A DNA stretch of 64,000 bases from Poecilobothrus nobilitatus. Taxonomy: Eukaryota > Arthropoda > Insecta > Diptera > Dolichopodidae. Shown here piece after piece: positions 12,101-28,142 of the stretch (position 1 is the stretch's first letter; every line of letters begins with the position of its first letter). The stretch spans positions 171,814,438 through 171,878,437 of the forward strand of contig OX352773.1 in assembly GCA_947095535.1 (NCBI GenBank), in the 5' to 3' direction. The translations under genes and the position numbers were made by a program. The notes under the pieces are model-generated. The model worked only from the letters and a program-made list of their open reading frames with translations, was not told the DNA's origin and did no database searches.

Positions 12101-15100
12101 AATTCGTCTTCTTTAAGATGCCACATTCGTAATACCTAATTTATTATACTCTAAGAACTACGTTTGTACTTTAACTACGAGTTATTAATGTGGCAGGATT
12201 ATATCTTAGATTATTAATAATAACGCCCTAGGATATATGGATGACTTGAGACAAAATTTTAATTATTTTTAATTTGTATTGAATTTTATTTTAAATTAAG
12301 TAATAAATTACTAACAATAATTTGCGACATTAATTTAATTTCACATATTCTTGTAGTTCTTTTCTGTTCTAATAATTCGATATCAGAAACATTAATAGTC
12401 AAAGTTAAAAAAATATTTAAGAATCTTAAGATATTATAATCGGAAATTTATATTAATACATAAACATTTTCGTGACAAATTATTATATGTATTTATTATA
12501 TGTACAATAAACTTTGATTTTCCATTAAAAAAGTTTTTTCTTAGTTTGAAGAATTTTATTCATCATAGTGATTGATTCACTATATACATATATACGATAT
12601 TTTCAAGAATCGAAAATAATTAAGTTGTCACTTTGTTTTTTTCTTATTTTGTTGTTTTAAATGGAAACCTTGTAAAATTTCCTTTAAAAATGTGTTGAAA
12701 TTAATATGTTATTTTTAAGGCGATTTTTAATTAAATTTTTACTTAACTAAACAGCTTTCAAAAACTTTTAATTAAAGAAAAATAAAATTTTCTGGAATAG
12801 AAATGGAGGCTGCTTATGTTTGTTCAAGAACAAATTCAAGAAAAAGCAAATAACGAATATCTATAATTTCTAAACTCTTATAAAAAACAAAACTGAATAA
12901 CACAATGAAAAGCTTAAAAAATTTACATAAAACGAATGCAGAACAATGATTGGTAATATTACCCTAATAGAAGTACAGTTTAAAAAAATAATTCAGTTCA
13001 GAATAGAAAAGTGGTGAAAAAAATTTAATCAAATTTTAAAGAAACTCTGAAACATTTAAATTATAGATTCTCTGGCACTATCTCGCTAATACAACAAAGA
13101 TATCCTCGTACTGTGTTCTAAAATAATTAAAGAAAATCGCCAAATAAAACTCTTTTTTTTTTTAATGAAAAGTAGAGATTTTTATAATATCTTAAAAATT
13201 TTTTTTAAGTCACCATCTAAAAGTTTAATTAGAAGTTTTCTAATCATAGTTTTTGGCGTAGATTTGAAAACCTTTATATGAGACTATAGTTAATAAAAAG
13301 GATAATTTAACTCAATTTTTATACTTATTATAAAAGATATTATTTCAAAGTTTACAAAGGTAAAAAAATTACATATACACAAAATTTGACAAAAAAAAAA
13401 AAAAAACAAAACATTTTCTTTTACTTTTCATTTTAACCTTTTTTTTATATAAATTTTATATAGTGATTTTATATTATTTTTATTTTATGCTATAGGTTTA
13501 AATTACCCAAAATAGGTATTAAACGTTTATTGATATTTTTTCACCAATTTTCCATTTATGTATTATGCATAAACATATTCTATAGTTTGCAAAATACTAT
13601 ATATATATAAAAAGAGTTTAAAATAGAAAATGGTTTGGGAAAATAAAAGATATAGAGACAAAACCAAAAAAAAAAAAAAAAAAATTGTAAACAAAAAAAA
13701 AAAAGAAAATCGAAGGGGATATTTTTTCACACGTGTTTAACATAAAAGTATAAGAATCTAATTGGATGAACAGTTCATGACATGGAAAACTTACCACTTA
13801 TTAAAATGTAATGTAAAAAAAATAAACAAACAAACGAAAAATAATAAGAACATATATAGAATTATATATGGGGGTCCGGAACCATCCTCATGGTTATACA
13901 ATGTTATATAACAAAAGCAAAATACTAAATAAACTTTTATTATTTCGATTTTTTTTTTTTGTGTAAAAACCCCATCTTTATTTCTGATATGAAAAAAAAA
14001 TAAACTGTATAAGATTCTGAAAATATTCCTATAGGATGTAATATTCGTAATAAGTATACTATACAAGGACCAAAGGGTAATTTAAGCATTCTTATTAATT
14101 TAATTAAATTTGAATCAAAGATTTAGTTAATTTTCTTTTTTTTCCACGCTTTAATGATTTTCATATACATATGTATATATGTTTAAAACTGCAAATACAT
14201 AAAGTTTTATACGGATAGTTTTATTTTTAGAATATGATATAGAATTTATATTTAGAATAATAATATATTAAGTGTAAGAATAGAATAAAATGCATTACAA
14301 TACAATAATTAATCATAAGAGATGATATTTTTACGAATGAACAGATATCCCCTTTTCCTTCACTCCCTATTCTTACATTACCGCCTCAAGATAATGTTCA
14401 AAATTTTTGGCCGAATCTTTGGTTGATCTTTATCTTATAATGCAGCTAGAAGGTTGAAAAAGTTGACAACGTAATATATTTATAGAAAATATATATACAG
14501 GGAATAAAATTTAGAACTTTTGTAAGGGGATTAACATCTAAAGAATACGACTATAAAGCCTTTTTTTATGCGACAGTTTCAATATTCTTAAATATTTAAT
14601 GAAAAGATAATTAAATTAAATTTGAAAGAATTTATAGTTGAAAAAATTTCTGGATGTCGATTTTGATTAATTTTCTTTAATCATTAGAATTGCCTAAGAT
14701 GATCATTTTTTTTCCATAATAAAGTCAGTGCTTTTTCTTTAAAGTAAACAATAAATTCAGTACTTTAAAGATTAAGAATTTAGTGTTTTGTGATAGCAAC
14801 AAAAAAAAAAAATCTGTTTGGTTAAAAACAAAAAAAAAGCTATATGTTATTTTTTATTATGACCTTTTTATTATATTTTTAAAGGATATATTGTTGAGAA
14901 TTCTGGAAATTTTAAACTTCAAAAAACCAAAACAAAAAATGAAATGCTATTTACTTTTTTATTGGTCTATTCAATCAATTTTAAATTGAATTTTATTAAA
15001 TTTTTGAAAAATAATAAAAGTATATATTAGAACTAATTTTGAAGAGTAATTTCTTTGTTTAATTTTTAATGATCAAAAAAAAAATTGGGGTTTAAAATGA

Positions 15101-18100
15101 AATTATATTTTATTTGTTATTTGTCATTTGTCTTTAACATAAAGATAATAATAGGGTTTTTCAGATACATAATGTGCTCACATCAATAAGTTAAACACGA
15201 TTTCTATGTATTGCTTTATATTAAAAAAAAACTTTAAACTTTAAAGTAAGTAAGCTGATGTTTACTTAAAAATTTTTGAAACCTCTTTTCTCAATTTTAA
15301 TGCAAACTATTTCAAAAGTTTTTGTTTTGTTTTTCATCGCTTCAGTGGATATTAAAAAAATGTTTTTTTATATGTATCTATTATATACCTACCTACATAT
15401 TGATTTTATTTTTAAAAATTTACTTTTTTTTTTTTTTTTTAATAAAATTATTTACCTGTAAAGCTTTTAACATAGGAACACTATCCAATAATTTTTCATA
15501 CATTTTTCGTTTTTTAAATGCAGATTTAAGTAGAATACGTCGGAAAGTTTGACGATCCATCGCCCACAAAAGACCTTCTGAATCAGCTTGAACAGTTGCA
15601 GCTCTAAATATTTAACAAAACAAAAAAAAAAAAAAAAAACAAAAATACACATATATTTATATATTTATATATTTTTTTTAATAATAATTAAAAACAAACG
15701 AATAGAAATTTTTCTTTGTAAATTTAAAGTGTATTGAAATGGAAATGGGCAAAAAATTTTCAATAAATATTGAAGTATATAATTGAAAAAGGATTTTACT
15801 AATATTTATCAAGACCTTGATAAATAAAAAATTGAAAGCAATTTAATTTTCTATAAAAAAAAAAAAAATTTAATATTCCATTAATTTTTAAATAAAAATT
15901 ATCGCTCGTTTTTTTAATTAAATAAAATAAAATTAAAATTGAAATATTTATAAAATTAAAATAAAGATATAATATTTGTAATTTTCTAAATATTTGATAA
16001 AAAGTCATAAAAAATTAATTCAAATAAAAATAATTATCCTTTTTTTTTTTTAAACACGTGCAATTTATAAATTCAATAAATAATTTTAAAAATTATGAAA
16101 ATGAAACCGTAAAATAAAGCCTTATGAAATACAGCCCCCGTTTATTTCTCATTTGTAAATAAAAAATAAGATCCCAGGATATTATTTCTCTTTTAATTTA
16201 GCCTTCGATTTTTCGAGAATTAAAGTTCCGGCGTGTTATTTCTCTTTTAATGTAATCATTGACTTCTTCAGAAATAAAAGCGCGAGATGTTATTTCATAT
16301 TTATTTCATATCTAATGAGAACACCCCAAAGTTTTGAGTAATACAAAATTAAGACTACCAAACTGATTTAAAAAAAGAAGTATATTGTCCTTTTTGCGTA
16401 ATATACATAAATATTATGCGATGTTGTATAAAAATAAAAAGAAATTGATTATTTTATTATTTATTTAATTAATTAATAAAAGAGAATAATGAAAATAGAA
16501 AAATTTAATCAGCTCTTTTGAAGGCATTAGGTTTGATAAAAACCATCCGCTATTAAAACCATTTTAGATAGATTCGATTAAATTAATTATAGAAAAATTA
16601 ATTGAAAAATTATTATAATATCTTAATTAATATGTCATTTATTTAATTATTTGGTGATCGAATTCTCTGATTAATTTTTTTATATAGTTATTAACTTACC
16701 TGGGCATATTATAAAGTAAAGCCAATTCACCAAAACTTCCACTATTATTGTATGTATGCATTAATTTGTCACCAACAAATGCTTTATACACACCACTAAA
16801 ATAATAAAGTTATTTTTTTTTTTTTTTTAATTTATTATACAATATAAATTATTTTAGTAAAAATAAAAATAAAAAAATGAAAGAAACAATGAAGCCAAAT
16901 TTTATATAATTTTATAATAATATTGCATACTTTATGGGGTTTACAAAAGAAAAGTTATTTTAAGAGTTATAAATTTAAAATGTACTTTCAATCTTGTAGT
17001 TTTTATTATTGAATTTTGAAAAAAACTGAACAATAGATTGTTTTATTTAATGAATTGATTAAAGTTATTTAAAGAAAAAATTTGTTGAATATCAATATCC
17101 TATATAGTTGTTGCACGGTATTAATAGATTTGAATTTCAAATATGGTAAATTTTACTAAATAGTTTTATAGAAAAGGAATCCTTTAGTAATTTACTTGTA
17201 TGTGTATGTACATGTCATTGAAATAAATATTTTAAATTATTATGAAAATTTTCAATTAACAATTTCAGAATTTTAATTGTTGTGAAATATTCATATTCAC
17301 ATTAATTGAGTTCTCTCTTTTTTTTAAAAATTTTTTTATTATAGAAAAAGAGAATATTAATTTATTTTTCGTTTATTCAAGAATAAACAAAAAAAAAAAA
17401 AAAAAAAAAACAAAAGCAGAAAAAAAAAATATATTACAAAATTTACATCTTTTTTTTCTAACAAAAAAAAAAAAAAAAAAAACTATAAAAGGAAAAATTG
17501 AAATAAAATATATTCTAGCTTTAAGATATTGTTTTCTTTTATTAAAATTTATTTTCTAAGATTTTTATGATCAAAAAAAAAAAAAATTTAATAAAATGAA
17601 CCTTTAAATATTATTATTTTTATATACCACATGTAGCGTTATGTTATAAATAAAATAATTTTAAGAAAATTTGAAAAAAAAAATCATCTCATTCTATCAA
17701 GAAAGAAAAAAAAAAAGAAAATTGTTTTTGGAATTAATTTTAGGTAAATAAATCTACTATATATACAAAGTGAAAAATAAGAGATATGAATTTGATTTGC
17801 TTCTTTTTGGGAAATTCAGCTATTTTATTACTTAAAAATTCAAAGAAATTAAAAAAAAAAAAAAAAAACAAAAATGAATACAAAAAATAAGTTTAAATTT
17901 TTAATATTTACGAAAATTTTGATGAGAAAATATTGAACTTATGTTTTGTTTTTTATTTTTATGTTATTTTTGAATAATTAAACAAAAATATAGAAAAACA
18001 CTCAATCAAGGCTTTTTTTTTTTTTAAGAGCCTATTAAAAATGATCTTAAACAGTAGAATGCTGTGAGAAATTTTTGTTTAGAAAAAAAACTTTCATAAA

Positions 18101-21100
18101 TTTTGATATATGAGTTATTAGATTTCATATTTTATTTATACGTAAATTTATGTTAGAATTTTTTTTTTTCGAAAATCAATAAAAAATTTTTAAGAAAAAT
18201 TTATATATATTTTTATTACTTATTTTGTCGAGAATTAACAATTGCATTAATTATTTTTTTTTTTTAAATAACGAATGATGGTATATTTTTTTATGTTTTG
18301 TGCTTTCATCCAAAAAATCTATATAGAATGGTGACACGCAATAGGGATCATAGGTCATAATAATCTTATTTCTCATTTGAACGGAACAAAACACCGCTAA
18401 TTGCATTGCATTATGGTCTTGTATCCCACACCAAGGTGGACATAAAAGCACAAACATATAATAATTGTTGGGTATAATCAATAATAATTGGCATGAAATC
18501 TTACATTAAAAAATTGTGTATTCAAAAAGTTATAATAGAGCTAAAAGATATAATTTATGGGTATGGAATTAAATGAATATTGAATCAAATAATTTTTGTA
18601 TTAAAATAATAAATATTTAGCAATAAATAGTAATCCCTTCATTTACTGCGTAAATGCGGTCTATAAAAACCGTGTACAAATTGAAATCGCGCACTGGGAA
18701 CCTGACATTGTATGGAATTATGGGATTGCGTTGTAGATGTTAGATACAAGGTTGGGTTGCGTTGTAGATACAATGACTAATATATATGTAAACATAAATA
18801 AGATAAAAAATGAAAAAAATAAAAGACTTCTTATAATTCAACGGCTTATAAACAAAAAAAACATTATGAAAAAATTAAATGTAAATTTTTAAAAATTCTT
18901 CGATTTTCAACTTGTTTTAATCAATGTTACTACTATATTTTGATTAGCTTTATGACGATCAGTTTGCTTGTGTCAAAAAATCATTATTTTATTATGGAAC
19001 TCGCCTTACATATTCATGGTGAACGAATTGGTACATCAGAAGATTAAAATATATAACTAAATAATACCCAAAGTATGAAGAACTTTTTTTTGCTTTGTAT
19101 CAAATTTTGAATTATATGAAATATTTAATTTTTAAATTGTCAAAAAAATAATTATTTAAAATGATTTACTGTGCAGGTACAATAAAAGTATTTTTACGCC
19201 CATTTACGCCGTGTACTATCAATAATTTCTAATTTCTGCTGCAATGGAAATCTTTAGAAACGCATTTAAACGCATTTGAAGTGTATTTAGAATTTATTAA
19301 ATCGCTTTAATCAATTTTTTACTGAACGTTTTTGAAGCACTTAAATAAATCTCTTTTTAATTTTTGTTGCAAAAAAAAACTATGTTTAATAGAGCAGCGA
19401 TAGATCGACATTACTTCATTCAACTAAACGCAGCTATTTTTTGTTTAATATTGGATTTTTTTTTAAATTAAATTAATTTTCTCTGAGAAAAAAAAATGAT
19501 TGAAGAAAGAAATTCAAATAAAAAGTATGACGCATATGATATAAATATTAACGTGAACAAAAATATGACAACACATTGGACATTTCAAAAATTATTTAAA
19601 ACGTCAAAGTTAAAAGTTAATCAACTTTTTGCCTTGGCTGCTTATATAAGTGTCATGAGTACATCAATGCGTTTTCCATACAACACAATACATTTTAACT
19701 TTTTTTGACAGCACTTGTGTCATGATTGCGCAAAATAGTGTTTGATTGTAGCAGAATTTTTAAAATTAATTTATTTTTAATAATATTTACAATTTAAGAT
19801 TGTTTCTGGACATATATTTATGGATCGGAAAAGATATTTTTTGATAATGTTTTCTTGCTTAATTATGTGTTAAAAAAAAAGTTTTCAAATGTTCGAGTTT
19901 TGTGCGCGTTTCTTACTTTATAATAATATTATAATCATAAAAATTATAAATAACTAAACTACTCTAATAAATTTCATTAAAAATCATAGGAGTTTTAGGC
20001 ATTCTCATAAACGACTATGTTAATTTTTTGTTGAGACGTTTCTTAAAAGAAAATAATTCAAGAATTTAAATTAATAAACAGTCAACAGCAAAACATAATC
20101 TAAAAAAAAAAAACATGCTTCAAGGCATTCCTGTAAATTTGCCTAAAATTAATTTGAATTGTAATATGTATATTTGTATATCATAAAAAATATGATAAAA
20201 ACTTTACTCAAACTGTCAGAACAGCCATTTGCTTTTTTTCAAATTTCAGAGAAAAGTGTAATTTGCTTATCGAAAAAAAACTTTCGTTTTCAATTTCAAA
20301 TATTTTATTTTTTAAACATAGTTTTTGAATTTACATAAATATTTTATGGGATTTATTCACTTCTTCCCAAACAATTCTTCTCAAACATTAACATTAAAAG
20401 GGAAATTAACCCGACATTAAGAGAGAAATATGTATTTACAAAAAAATAATTGGGAAGGACTTTAAAGTTGGTTCAGGATTTCAATAATTTGTTTATCGGC
20501 AGTTTTGGGTGCGGTACCCTTCACTATTTCAAACTCTTTGATGCTGAAATATTAATGTAAAAAATATAATTAGAAAGGATTTTAGAGTTGATTACAAAAT
20601 CACTGTTATACGCTTGTGCGAAGAATTATTTTCTTCAATTAAATATGTTGGGAAAAATTGTTTGGGAGGTAAGGATTATATGAATAGATAACATTTTATT
20701 TTATAAGAGAATTTAAATTTTATTTTTATAATAATAAACCCATTTATTTCGCCAGAAAGTGTAAATTGAAAGATTTTGCAAATAATATTTGAGTTCTATT
20801 GATTCTCAGGATTAAAATTTTTTTTTTTTTTAATGCATTTCTCTGCCACACAGCCTTTCCTGTTAAGGCGTGGCTGTAAATGTCGTAAGAGGGAATAACT
20901 CTAACGACGTGTATGGTATTCGAACCCACACTCCCTCGGTGTTTTGAAATTTTGAAATATTGAAATATGTGTTCAAAACTTAAAACAAAAATTAGTGATT
21001 GAACCATAATTCAATCAAAATGGAATAAATTAATCAATTTGTTACTAAAGTATATTGAATTTTGTATTATATATGTTTTAAAACATATTAGTTTTTTTTA

Positions 21101-24100
21101 ATTATAACTACTATAAGTAAATATATTTTTTTTTTTAATTAATTTTGTAAACTAAATATTATATTATAAATATTAAAAATTATATACATACGATTCAATA
21201 ACATAGAAATTATCACCATCATCTCCTTGTCGGATAATATATTCCTTTGGTGTAACTCTTTTTTCAAACATGGCATCTAGAACTTGATTCATCTAAAATT
21301 GGTTTTAATATTGAAAAAAAAAAAAGTTATAAAGATTCTTAAGCAATTAAAAGATTATTTATTTATTGAACTTAAACAAATAAAAAATAATCTTTATGGA
21401 AATTAAATTTCATACCCGCTTTTAATTTAATTTACACTGCACTAATCATTTTATTTTTATTAATTTATTCGGTACCTATTCAATTAAATGTGCTATAATT
21501 AAAATCAAAAATTTACCTGTTCTTTATCTAATGATTTAAAAAGCAGAATATTTTTAACAGATTCAACTAAACGTGAACGCTGTTGATCAGTTTTTGGGAA
21601 TACAGCAGAAGCACCTTCATCTTCATCTGGATCATTTTCTGGATCATAGGCTTCAGCGAATACAGATTTACGACGTCCAGCAAAACGTATAACAACTGGT
21701 TCTGTAAAAAAAAAAAAACAAAAACAAAAATTAATTAAATGTTTGGAATATTAAAAATACATATATGTGTATGATGTACAAAGTAAAACTATAGTTGCAT
21801 ATTTTACAGTTAATCACGAATCACTACAAAAATAATATTAGCATTAAAATTTTAAGTTGATTCGCATGAATTAAAACATTAAAAGAAAAAAAATTTATTT
21901 AATTCAATTTTGAAATTTTTCAGCACATTCATAGAGAATTGTGTTGCAACTTAATGGAATTTTTGTAATTTTGATATAAACCCTAAACCGCTAAAATCCC
22001 ACGTTTTTAATAAAAATTGTATTCATATAATTTACATCTAAAGAAATGATTTGATATTTTCTACTTTTTTTTACTGATAAGTTAAAAGGAATAAAATTAA
22101 ATTAAGAAATTAAAATTCTTATATACAATATGTAGAATAAAGATATTAATTTTATTGTTTTGTTTAACTTTTACTAAAATTTAAAATCTTTTCAACTTTT
22201 TTAAAGAAAATTTTTGTAAAACATTAAAAATAATTAATTTTTTTTTTTTTTGTAGTTTCTTTTTTAACTTTAAAATCTATAAATAAACTTTTTAAAAAAG
22301 AAATAAACGAGCATGCAATTTATTTTTAAATAAATTGTTAAGTTCTTTTTTAATAATATTTAGGTACAGGGGGTTTTATAAGTAAAATTTTAAAATTACT
22401 TATAAAAATTTAAACGATAAAATCTCTTGATGTGGACAGAAAATTACACAGCCTTTCCTGTTCAGGTGTGGCTGTAAATGTCGAAAGGGGGAATAACTAT
22501 TACGACGTGTGTGGGATTCGAACCCACACTCCCTCGGTGTTTACAGCGTATTTTATACGCTCTTACCCAGTAGGACATCGAGGCTTCATATAAACTATAT
22601 TCAGTATTGCAGCTAATTCGTTTAAAAATTCTGGTTTAAAAATAGAATAATAGTGGAGTAAAATTATATCAAATTATTAATAAATGCAGGAAATATATTA
22701 TAATAATATCCAAAAGGTAAAATCAGATTTTCCAAGAAAAATAAATCAATACAACAAAAAATATAAAAAATGTTACAATTTGTAAAACGGCAAGTGGGTA
22801 TTCCATTACTGAATTGAAGTTCATGTAAAAAAGTATTGCTTCAAATATTCTTGAAAATATTTGTTTAAGTGATTTAAAATTTTATAATAAATAATTAAAA
22901 TTAATTATGTATTTAAATTAAATAATTTAAACTTTTTTTATATATTTTTAATAAAAGTGGGAATCAAAATAAATGAAACGAAACGATCACTATTTAACAA
23001 GCGGAAGTTAGCGCTACGTAAAAGTGACAATTTGACCAGAATAAAACATAAGTACCTAAACTTAAACGTATAAAAATACACAACATTAAAACTAATAAAT
23101 TTGAAAATTTTGAAAAAAGAAAAATGGATTTGTTTAATAATTTTAAACAACTTGGGAATTTATATAAAATTATATTTATAATTTCAAAAAAAATATTTAT
23201 ATTAAAATGTGTACAAATATAAAAAAATTTTAAACTATTATTTGATTTCTTTTTATTTTGATTAATTTAATGTTTAAACGTACATAAAGTTCGATTGTTA
23301 GTGAACCTAAAAATGACATTGACATTATGACATAGTGAGTTATTGTTGCCTAAAAATGACATTTAAAATTTCAACGAACTTAACGAATGAAACAAATGTC
23401 TATTGTGATTCATTGCGCTATATTTTACGCTGATGCATTTTTTTTAAAGAATTTATTTGTAGTGGGGATATGTCTGATGCACTAGTGTTGCCGTTAAAAA
23501 AGAAATTTTCGACAAAAAATTACCTGTCTGAGCTGTTGCATTTTCATAGACACGAGCAATAAAAAATTTATTTGAGTTGAGAATATTTTTTATCTCCGAT
23601 ATACATAAAATGTGCGATATTTCTTAAGCAAAATCAAAATTTCATAATGAGATTTACACTAAAAAATAGACAAATTAAGAAAAATTGCAATTGTTAAATG
23701 CAACACCGTCTAACAGTCAGAATTTGTTGTGTTAACGATGACTGTTGACAACGTGTAATAACTGCCATTGAATATGTTTACATATACGAACTTTTGCGTT
23801 TCGTTTGGTTTCGGTATTGTGATTATCAATAAACTATTTCTTGATTTTTTAAATGGTTTACTTTTATTCTACATATTATATTTTGAAATGGAACCTCGGT
23901 CGTCTAGTGGGTAAGAGCTTATAAAATATGCTGTAAACAACGAGGGAGTGTGGGTTCGAACGCCACACACATCGTAAAAGTAATCCCTCCTTACGACATG
24001 TACAGCCACGCCTGAAAAGGAAAGGCTATGTAATTTCCTTATTACATTTATGTTGCAGGCAAATGCACAAAAATAAAAAAAATTTTTTGAATTTTGTTAT

Positions 24101-27100
24101 ATTTAACAATTTTGTTTTTATTTTTGGACTACGCTTTTTTAGTAATTTTTGTTTAGAACTTCATAAGGCTCCTGTAAAATTTTCTTTAACCTGTTGAAAC
24201 TTTGACAGTAATAATAAATTTAATTATTTGAAACATCATCTTATTCTTGTTTAAATTACTCGTATTCCATAAAAATAATTATTTATATAAGTGAAAAAGA
24301 TTTTATCTCCAAAAACAAAAAAAATTTCGAATCATCATTTTCATTACATTATTTTTATCGTTTTTCTTCTTTAATTACTTGTACACATTGCATTGACCTT
24401 AACTCATTGGACATCCTGTAAAATATATATTACTCGAATATACGTACGTATAATTACGTATTCATTTTAACTTTCATAATAATGGTTATTTATAATATTT
24501 GATTCTTAAAACGATTTTATAATTTCATTTAATTTTACTTTAAAAATGCATTTGCATGTCTTACTGATTTCAGTTTAAACTAAAAGAAAAAATCATGATA
24601 CAAAAAATACAAAAAAAAAAAAAAATATTACATTAATATTCAGGACATTAACTTTTTCTTTTAAACTTTTGTTTCATATTTAGATATATATATACAAGTA
24701 TATACTCAGATATAGATACACTCATAAATGTATCTATTAGATATTATAGTAATAAAAAAATGTAATATAATGCAGATGTAAAAGATATATTTTATATACA
24801 AGCAAAGTATATGTTTATGTATATAATATGTATATGTAGATATTCACATATAAAAACAAAAAAGTAATGGTGATGTCGTTGCAAAGTAATTTATACAATT
24901 GGTTTTTTTCTTTTTTTTTTTTTTCTTTACCATTTCATGAAAATCAAATTGGTTCTCTTAAAACGGTAGTTAATTTATATTATTTGAATTAATTGTAAAA
25001 GGATAATCAGAAAAATCCATTGCAAAAGTATCTGATATTTTATGATGAATGACATGATAAATGAATTTGATTTAAAAGTAATATTAATGAAAAAAAAAAA
25101 AAAAATTGTGAATTTTATAATTTTATACTTTTTCATTTTGAAATTTTTTTTGAAATCTATCAAAATTTACGACCCTAGTTCAATAATAATTACAGTGTAA
25201 TTTTAGTAATGCCATATTTCTTTATAAATCTTCTAAATTGTATAAGTAAAATTTTTACATTTCAAAACTAAATCGATTACATTAAATAAATATAGAAATA
25301 TTTTTTAATCATTGATGCTTTTTAAAAATGATAAAAGTGTAAATATTTGAAAAAGTGATTCCAGAGTCTAAAAGTCTAAAAATAAAAGAAAAAAATAAAT
25401 TAGGGAGTCAGGTCTTTTAGCAGTCATTTTCGAAATATTGTAACTTTTGTATTTTTTTGTTTTATATTATTAATTGCCGCATAACTTTTGACTCATATAT
25501 GCTTTAAAGAAACTAAATTAATCCTTTATTGACTCTAACTTAAATCTCTTCTGATTGTAACTTAATTTTTGGGGGCATTTTTTAAAGAAAATCGGTTATT
25601 TAAAAAAAAAAAAAAATTTTATAACATATATTAAATGTTCGTGTACTTTTAGTTCTTAGATAAAAACTAATTCTTTAAGAATAACAAAAATCCTTTCCTG
25701 TATATAGTCACAAATTGCACAAATAGAATTTTATATTTTTTAACACTTTTAATCTAGAATTAATTACGTTATAAATCATATCATCATACATATACAAATT
25801 GTTTAATTTATTAATTAAAAGCTGAATTTCAATATTCATTTAAAAGTTTAAAAAATGATCCTATATACATTTGAGTAAAAAAGGAAAGAAATTGTTAAAA
25901 TTATGCCTGCTATTTGCAAATACAATACTGAATAAAGCATAATTTCTTAAATATCGTAAACGTTATAATAATATCGTCAAAATTTATAAAACATTTCATG
26001 TAAAAAATATCTAATTTAAAATCAAAAGACTAAAGTTTCAGTAGATTTTTTCGAAAACTATAAAAAGCTATTTTTTCAACAAAAGTATTTTTTATTTTTA
26101 TCATTGTATTTCTTTAATATTTTTAGCTGATATATAAGTATTAAAGTCTTTTCTTTTTTTTACACGCTACCCAAACTCTAAAAAGGATACCTTTATACAA
26201 AATTATTGTAGGTTTGAGTAAGAGGAAGATAAGTTGAAGGGAAATAGGTATTTAGGGAAGAGTTAAATTGTAGAGGAATCTGAACAGATCCATTTTGAGA
26301 AAGTTGCAAATTGTATAATGAACTATTTTATATAGGTTTTTAAAATTAGTTATCCAAAAATGATTAAAGGTAAGAATTTTACTTTATAAATTCATTTTAA
26401 ACACTATTTGTATAATTATGACAATGATAGTTTCATATGGTTTTCATTATAATGTCGTACTTAAATTAGGGTCAAAATATTAAGCGGCAAATAAAAAATA
26501 TTAACCGCGTTTATTTTTATAAAAATTTTCAGTATAATTTTTTTTTTTATAATAAATTCGATTATTTCGGTTTTATATTGACTTATACTTTAATTGAATT
26601 AAGATTTATTATAATTAATTAAAGTTCATATATACCTAACATTTCTCTATAACTAATTTTTTTTTAAGTTTTACTATTTATCATATTAAAATAACTAAAA
26701 AAGGTAAGTATATTTCAAATAGCTTTCATTTTTACATTTTCTTAAAAAGACAATAGACAATTTTTTATATACGAAATCATATAACTAGTGAATTTCATAA
26801 TTTTATATAAGTTTGTTTACTATACAAAACAGTTCAGTTGCTATATTACTTATTATTATATAATTTATTAGTTATTATTATAGTAATTCAGGATAAAATT
26901 ACTAATTTCTTATCCTATGAATAAATAATTTTTAGCTTTTAGCTTCAATAATTTTTTTTTTAGTTAAGTTCTTTAAAATAAAAAGAAAAATTAAGTTAAG
27001 CATCCTAAAATTATGCAAAATACATATATGTACATATTTATGTATAAATAAATATCTACTACCTACATATTATTATATACATACAATTTTATTTTTGTAA

Positions 27101-28109
27101 ATATGTACATAATATAATAATTTATAAGTTTTTACTCATCTTACGATTTTAACTTACAAACTTCAAGGAAAGAATTTTAAGAATAAATAAACAACAATTT
27201 GTAGATAAATTTCAACATAATATTTATTAAATTTTGAATAATTTTATTGGAATCCATTATAATTTCTTTTTTTTTATTTAATTTTGAAAAATTTCTTAGA
27301 AGAAAAATTCGATACCTTTTTTTCAAGTATGAGAAGGAATTTTTATTTTTCATAAAAAAAAAAAAAACGAAAAAAGAAAAATAAGAGAAACTTTAATCTT
27401 CTAAATGAAAATACTGTATAATGTGAATGGAATTCATGGAAAGAAAATAATTTCTGTAATTTAATCCGTAAAAAAATAAATGATGCCATGCCTTACACAA
27501 AAAGTTAAATTTGTTTGTCCTTTTTTTGTCTCTCTTCTTTTTTATATAGTAGTAGGTATACATATATTATATTTATTATAATAATAGTATTGAATTTTAT
27601 GATGACAACATAAATCTTATATTAATACGTACGTAACTATATATATACAATATATAAGAATAAGGAAATATACATATATATATATGTACTTACTATAATA
27701 TATTTGTACTTTGAAGAGGAAAAAGCACTTAAAATATTTTTTTTAAAAATCTAATAAAAATACTCTATAATGTTTGAATGAATGTATCTGGGTATTGATT
27801 TCTTTTAAAATAATTCTATTAACTGTCATAATTTTCTATATATATAAAAGGATTTTTTCTTATACATATATGTATGTATTGTGTAAATTTTTATGAGTGT
27901 CAAAAAGTGTCAGTTGTTTTTAGTTGGTGATACAATTTAAAAAAATTGTATAGTTGCAAAGGTTTTAAAATTAAAAAAAAAAAAAATTATATATTAAATA
28001 TGTGATTGAAATACATGATTTTTAAACAATTTTAAATTAATTAAAATCAAGCTTGGTCTTATTGTAATCTAGTAAAGTTTGACAATACTTAAAAAAGCAA
28101 TAGAAAAGC

Positions 28110-28142
<33 letters not shown>

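Larger units (their letters stand above)
9839..15455 (-). other. Pka-R2 intron (5.6 kb)
   Basis: Bounded by donor GTAAAT at 15455 and acceptor TATAG at 9839. Contains two old repeats (10279-10905 and 11826-12120) and otherwise A/T low-complexity sequence. Confidence 0.85.

Noticed and set aside
15276..15552. Plus-strand frames of 61 and 76 codons
   Set aside because: They are antisense to the Pka-R2 exon at 15456-15603 and otherwise poly(T)-derived Phe runs.
18648..19215. Inverted element suggested by GCGTAAATGCGG and CCATTTACGCCGTGTAC
   Set aside because: The match is short and broken, and GTGTAC occurs in the same sense on both sides, so an inverted-repeat element could not be supported.
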